Source: an uncultured Halomicronema sp. (GTDB lineage: Bacteria > Cyanobacteriota > Cyanobacteriia > Phormidesmidales > Phormidesmidaceae). From it: a stretch of 8,971 bases of DNA. Where the stretch lies: positions 1 to 8,971 of the forward strand of contig CALCPB010000051.1 in NCBI GenBank assembly GCA_937897665.1, given 5' to 3'. The notes below the pieces were generated by a model. That model had not been told where the DNA came from. It did not search any database and saw only the letters and a program-made list of their open reading frames with translations. Shown piece after piece: positions 7,491 to 8,971 of this stretch. A program made the position numbers and the translations under genes. Numbering within the stretch: the stretch's first letter is position 1; every line of letters starts with the position of its first letter.

Positions 7491-7937
7491 CCTTGAGATG
7501 CTTGTCCGTTGTCGGCATTGTTTTATTCCACCCTGGCCACCATGCAGGAATCGCCTCCCCAACTATCGGATTATCGAGACTCACGTGGACGCCAGTCTCG
7601 CCGCAAGTTGCTCCACCGACCGGGGCAATTGTTTCGCGATCGCTATCGGATTGTCAAAGTGCTGGCTTCAGGTGGCTTTGGCGTTACCTACCTGGCTCAA
7701 GACGGGGGTATTCCGGGCAGCCCACTGTGTGTGATCAAGCAGTTGTGCCCAAAAGTGAGCAATCCCCTGGCCCTTGAGCGGGCTAAGCGCCGCTTTCGCA
7801 AAGAAGCCAAAGTCCTCGCCAAAGTGGGCAGTCACTCTCAAATTCCTCGCCTGCTCGATTACTTCACCATCAACGATGGGTTTTACCTGGTACAAGAATA
7901 TGTGCCAGGGCAGGTGATTACGCGAGAAGTCCGGCGC

Positions 7938-7946
7938 TCTGGCCCC
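7938..7946 (+). other. Frameshift point in the Ser/Thr kinase
   Basis: The frame changes by -1 here, within TCTGGCCCC. A one-base deletion in the C-run explains it simply. The site does not match the X-XXY-YYZ slippery heptamer of programmed -1 frameshifting. Confidence 0.7.
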
Positions 7947-8560
7947 AGAACGAGCTGCAGGTCAAGCAGTTTCTGCAGGAGCTGCTGCCCGTCGTCAAGT
8001 TTATTCATCGCTGCCGCATCATTCATCGCGACATTAAGCCCCCCAACATTATTCGCGCTGACGATGGCCGCTTGGTGCTCATCGATTTTGGTGCCGTGCG
8101 GGAGTGTCTAGGCGGGCTTGATGAAGGCAGTTACCAGCATCCTGCCACCCAGTTTGTCGGCACGCCGGGGTTTGCCCCGCCTGAGCAGCAGGCGCTGCGC
8201 CCCACCTATGCCAGTGATATCTACGCATTGGCGATGACCTGTCTGTTTTTGCTGACCGGGCAAACCCCCGCTGAGTTTGACTCTGATCCTAAAACGGGAG
8301 CAATTCTCTGGCGGCATTTAGTCGCAGTGAGCGACCACTTTGCCAGCATTTTGAACAAGATGCTGTGCCCTGATGTGATCGATCGCTATGAAACGGTGGA
8401 TGATGTGATGCGGGTTCTGTACCTCGAAGAGCATTTCAACGATCTGGCGCCGGGTTTAAGCTATCAACCCCGGCCCCACGAGTCAGAGCTGCCCAATCTA
8501 GAGATGACGTCTTTGGAAGCGGTGACCAGTAGTCACCACGTCACGCCGATTCAGCGGCAA

Positions 8561-8588
8561 GCGATCGCGATTCGCCGCTGGCGATCGC
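8561..8588. repeat. Pair of HIP1 octamers (GCGATCGC), genome-wide cyanobacterial repeat
   Basis: Two copies at 8561-8568 and 8581-8588 lie in the kinase C-terminal tail. Other copies start at 7, 298, 2001, 2760, 4210, 5137, 5213, 5428, 6070, 7300 and 7636, giving at least 13 in the window. HIP1 is over-represented in many cyanobacterial genomes and supports the taxonomic call. Confidence 0.9.
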
Positions 8589-8734
8589 GACAGCAAAAGG
8601 CGAATCCCCAAGCGTTTCCCAACACTGGCTTTTCAATGAATACCAGCACGGCATCTCCCCATCGGAATTTTTAACGCCGTTGAAGACGGGGCACTCGCCG
8701 CTCTCGTGACGCGTTCGTTCGAAAGAATTGGGAT

Positions 8735-8971
8735 TTAGGTCTGAACCGGGCTCAACACCGGCCTGGCATCGAGCCAATCGAGAATGGTCTGATTGATGAG
8801 GTCAGGTTTATCGTCGTAGGCACAGTGGCCGACGCCAGGCACAATCGTCAACGTTAGCTGAGGATTTAACGGCGCGACCTGCTGGCCCCACGTCAGAGGA
8901 ATCACGCGCTCAGCCTGCCCCCACAGCAGCAGCGTCGGCATCGTCAGCTGCGGAATCAACAGCCGGGATTC
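8735..8971 (-). CDS. Alpha/beta hydrolase, C-terminal part (runs off the window)
   Basis: The last 78 residues of an alpha/beta-fold hydrolase are visible; the gene continues beyond 8971, so its start and nucleophile elbow are missing. The strand MPTLLLWGQAERVIPL holds the catalytic-acid position (WGxxD in most relatives), here Glu. PGVGHCAYDDKPDLIN supplies the catalytic histidine, followed by the usual final helix QTILDWL. The substrate cannot be assigned; relatives include esterases, epoxide hydrolases and similar enzymes. It converges on the kinase gene across a 60-bp gap in which I see no strong terminator. Confidence 0.8.
   Translation of the reverse strand, partial: ESRLLIPQLTMPTLLLWGQAERVIPLTWGQQVAPLNPQLTLTIVPGVGHCAYDDKPDLINQTILDWLDARPVLSPVQT

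Larger units (their letters stand above)
7542..8674 (+). pseudogene. Serine/threonine protein kinase, frameshifted (cyanobacterial Hanks type)
   Basis: Two frames together make one Hanks-type kinase. The first (7542 to about 7946) gives the N-lobe: glycine loop ASGGFGVTY (42-50), lysine K66 in CVIKQ, the alphaC glutamate E88 in FRKEAKVL, and hinge LVQEYVPG. The second (about 7943-8674) gives the C-lobe: HRDIKPPN (catalytic Asp codon 8030-8032), IDFGAV (Asp codon 8084-8086), GTPGFAPPEQ, and YASDIYALAMTCLFLLTG. Restoring one C to the run at 7943-7946 joins RRSGP directly to QNELQVKQF and yields 377 residues. Without it, translation ends at 8111 after about 55 meaningless residues. No membrane segment is seen; the C-terminal tail (from about 8460) is unstructured-looking. 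The ATG at 7542 is preferred over a TTG at 7509. It lies 51 bp after the histidine kinase, probably co-transcribed. It could be a sequencing error, a true pseudogene, or rarely a recoded gene. Confidence 0.85.

Noticed and set aside
7375..7777. Plus-strand 119-codon frames across the histidine kinase end and Ser/Thr kinase start
   Set aside because: They overlap well-supported coding sequence in other frames and show no conserved motif.
7938..7946. Programmed -1 frameshifting in the kinase
   Set aside because: No slippery heptamer of the standard form, and no stimulatory hairpin was apparent by eye; a lost C is simpler.
8677..8689. CCGT/ACGG hairpin after the Ser/Thr kinase as a terminator
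   Set aside because: A 4-bp stem without a T-tract is too weak.

Overview
The window looks like chromosomal DNA from a cyanobacterium. The octamer GCGATCGC (HIP1) occurs at least 13 times, and the gene content is cyanobacterial: a Ycf36/CGLD27-family membrane protein, a cyanobacterial-type Ser/Thr kinase, and an OmpR-type two-component pair. Base composition is moderately GC-rich. The genus cannot be named from this alone. I see no phage, transposon, CRISPR array, tRNA or rRNA.

Layout. Positions 1-292 are a non-coding or unassigned leader. Positions 293-3004 (+) encode an ammonium transporter (Amt) fused to a PAS domain and a histidine kinase, a putative ammonium-sensing membrane kinase with no response regulator beside it. 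It converges, across a short gap holding a perfect 7-bp hairpin, on a three-gene minus-strand run: trmO (tRNA t6A37 methyltransferase), then a Ycf36/CGLD27 family membrane protein, then an asparaginase of the Rhizobium etli type. Spacings of about 62 and 51 bp would allow one transcript. A 332-bp divergent intergenic region follows (5301-5632). A plus-strand cassette comes next: an OmpR-family response regulator, its histidine kinase (8-bp overlap), and 51 bp later a Ser/Thr kinase whose reading frame is broken by an apparent one-base loss in a C-run near 7943. The window ends inside an alpha/beta hydrolase gene on the minus strand.

How the genes may work together. The Amt-kinase would report external ammonium. 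The convergent asparaginase releases ammonium from asparagine. This is a suggestive nitrogen theme, but a shared role is only inference. The response regulator and kinase form a standard two-component system of unknown stimulus, and the adjacent Ser/Thr kinase raises the possibility of linked His-Asp and Ser/Thr signalling. Both kinases of the cassette carry signs of small indels: a frank frameshift in the Ser/Thr kinase and an odd stretch before the G1 box of the histidine kinase. These are either assembly errors or local decay.

Nothing here is convincingly a wholly undescribed system. The most notable item is the Amt-PAS-histidine kinase fusion. Amt-kinase fusions are known, but they are uncommon compared with ordinary Amt proteins.
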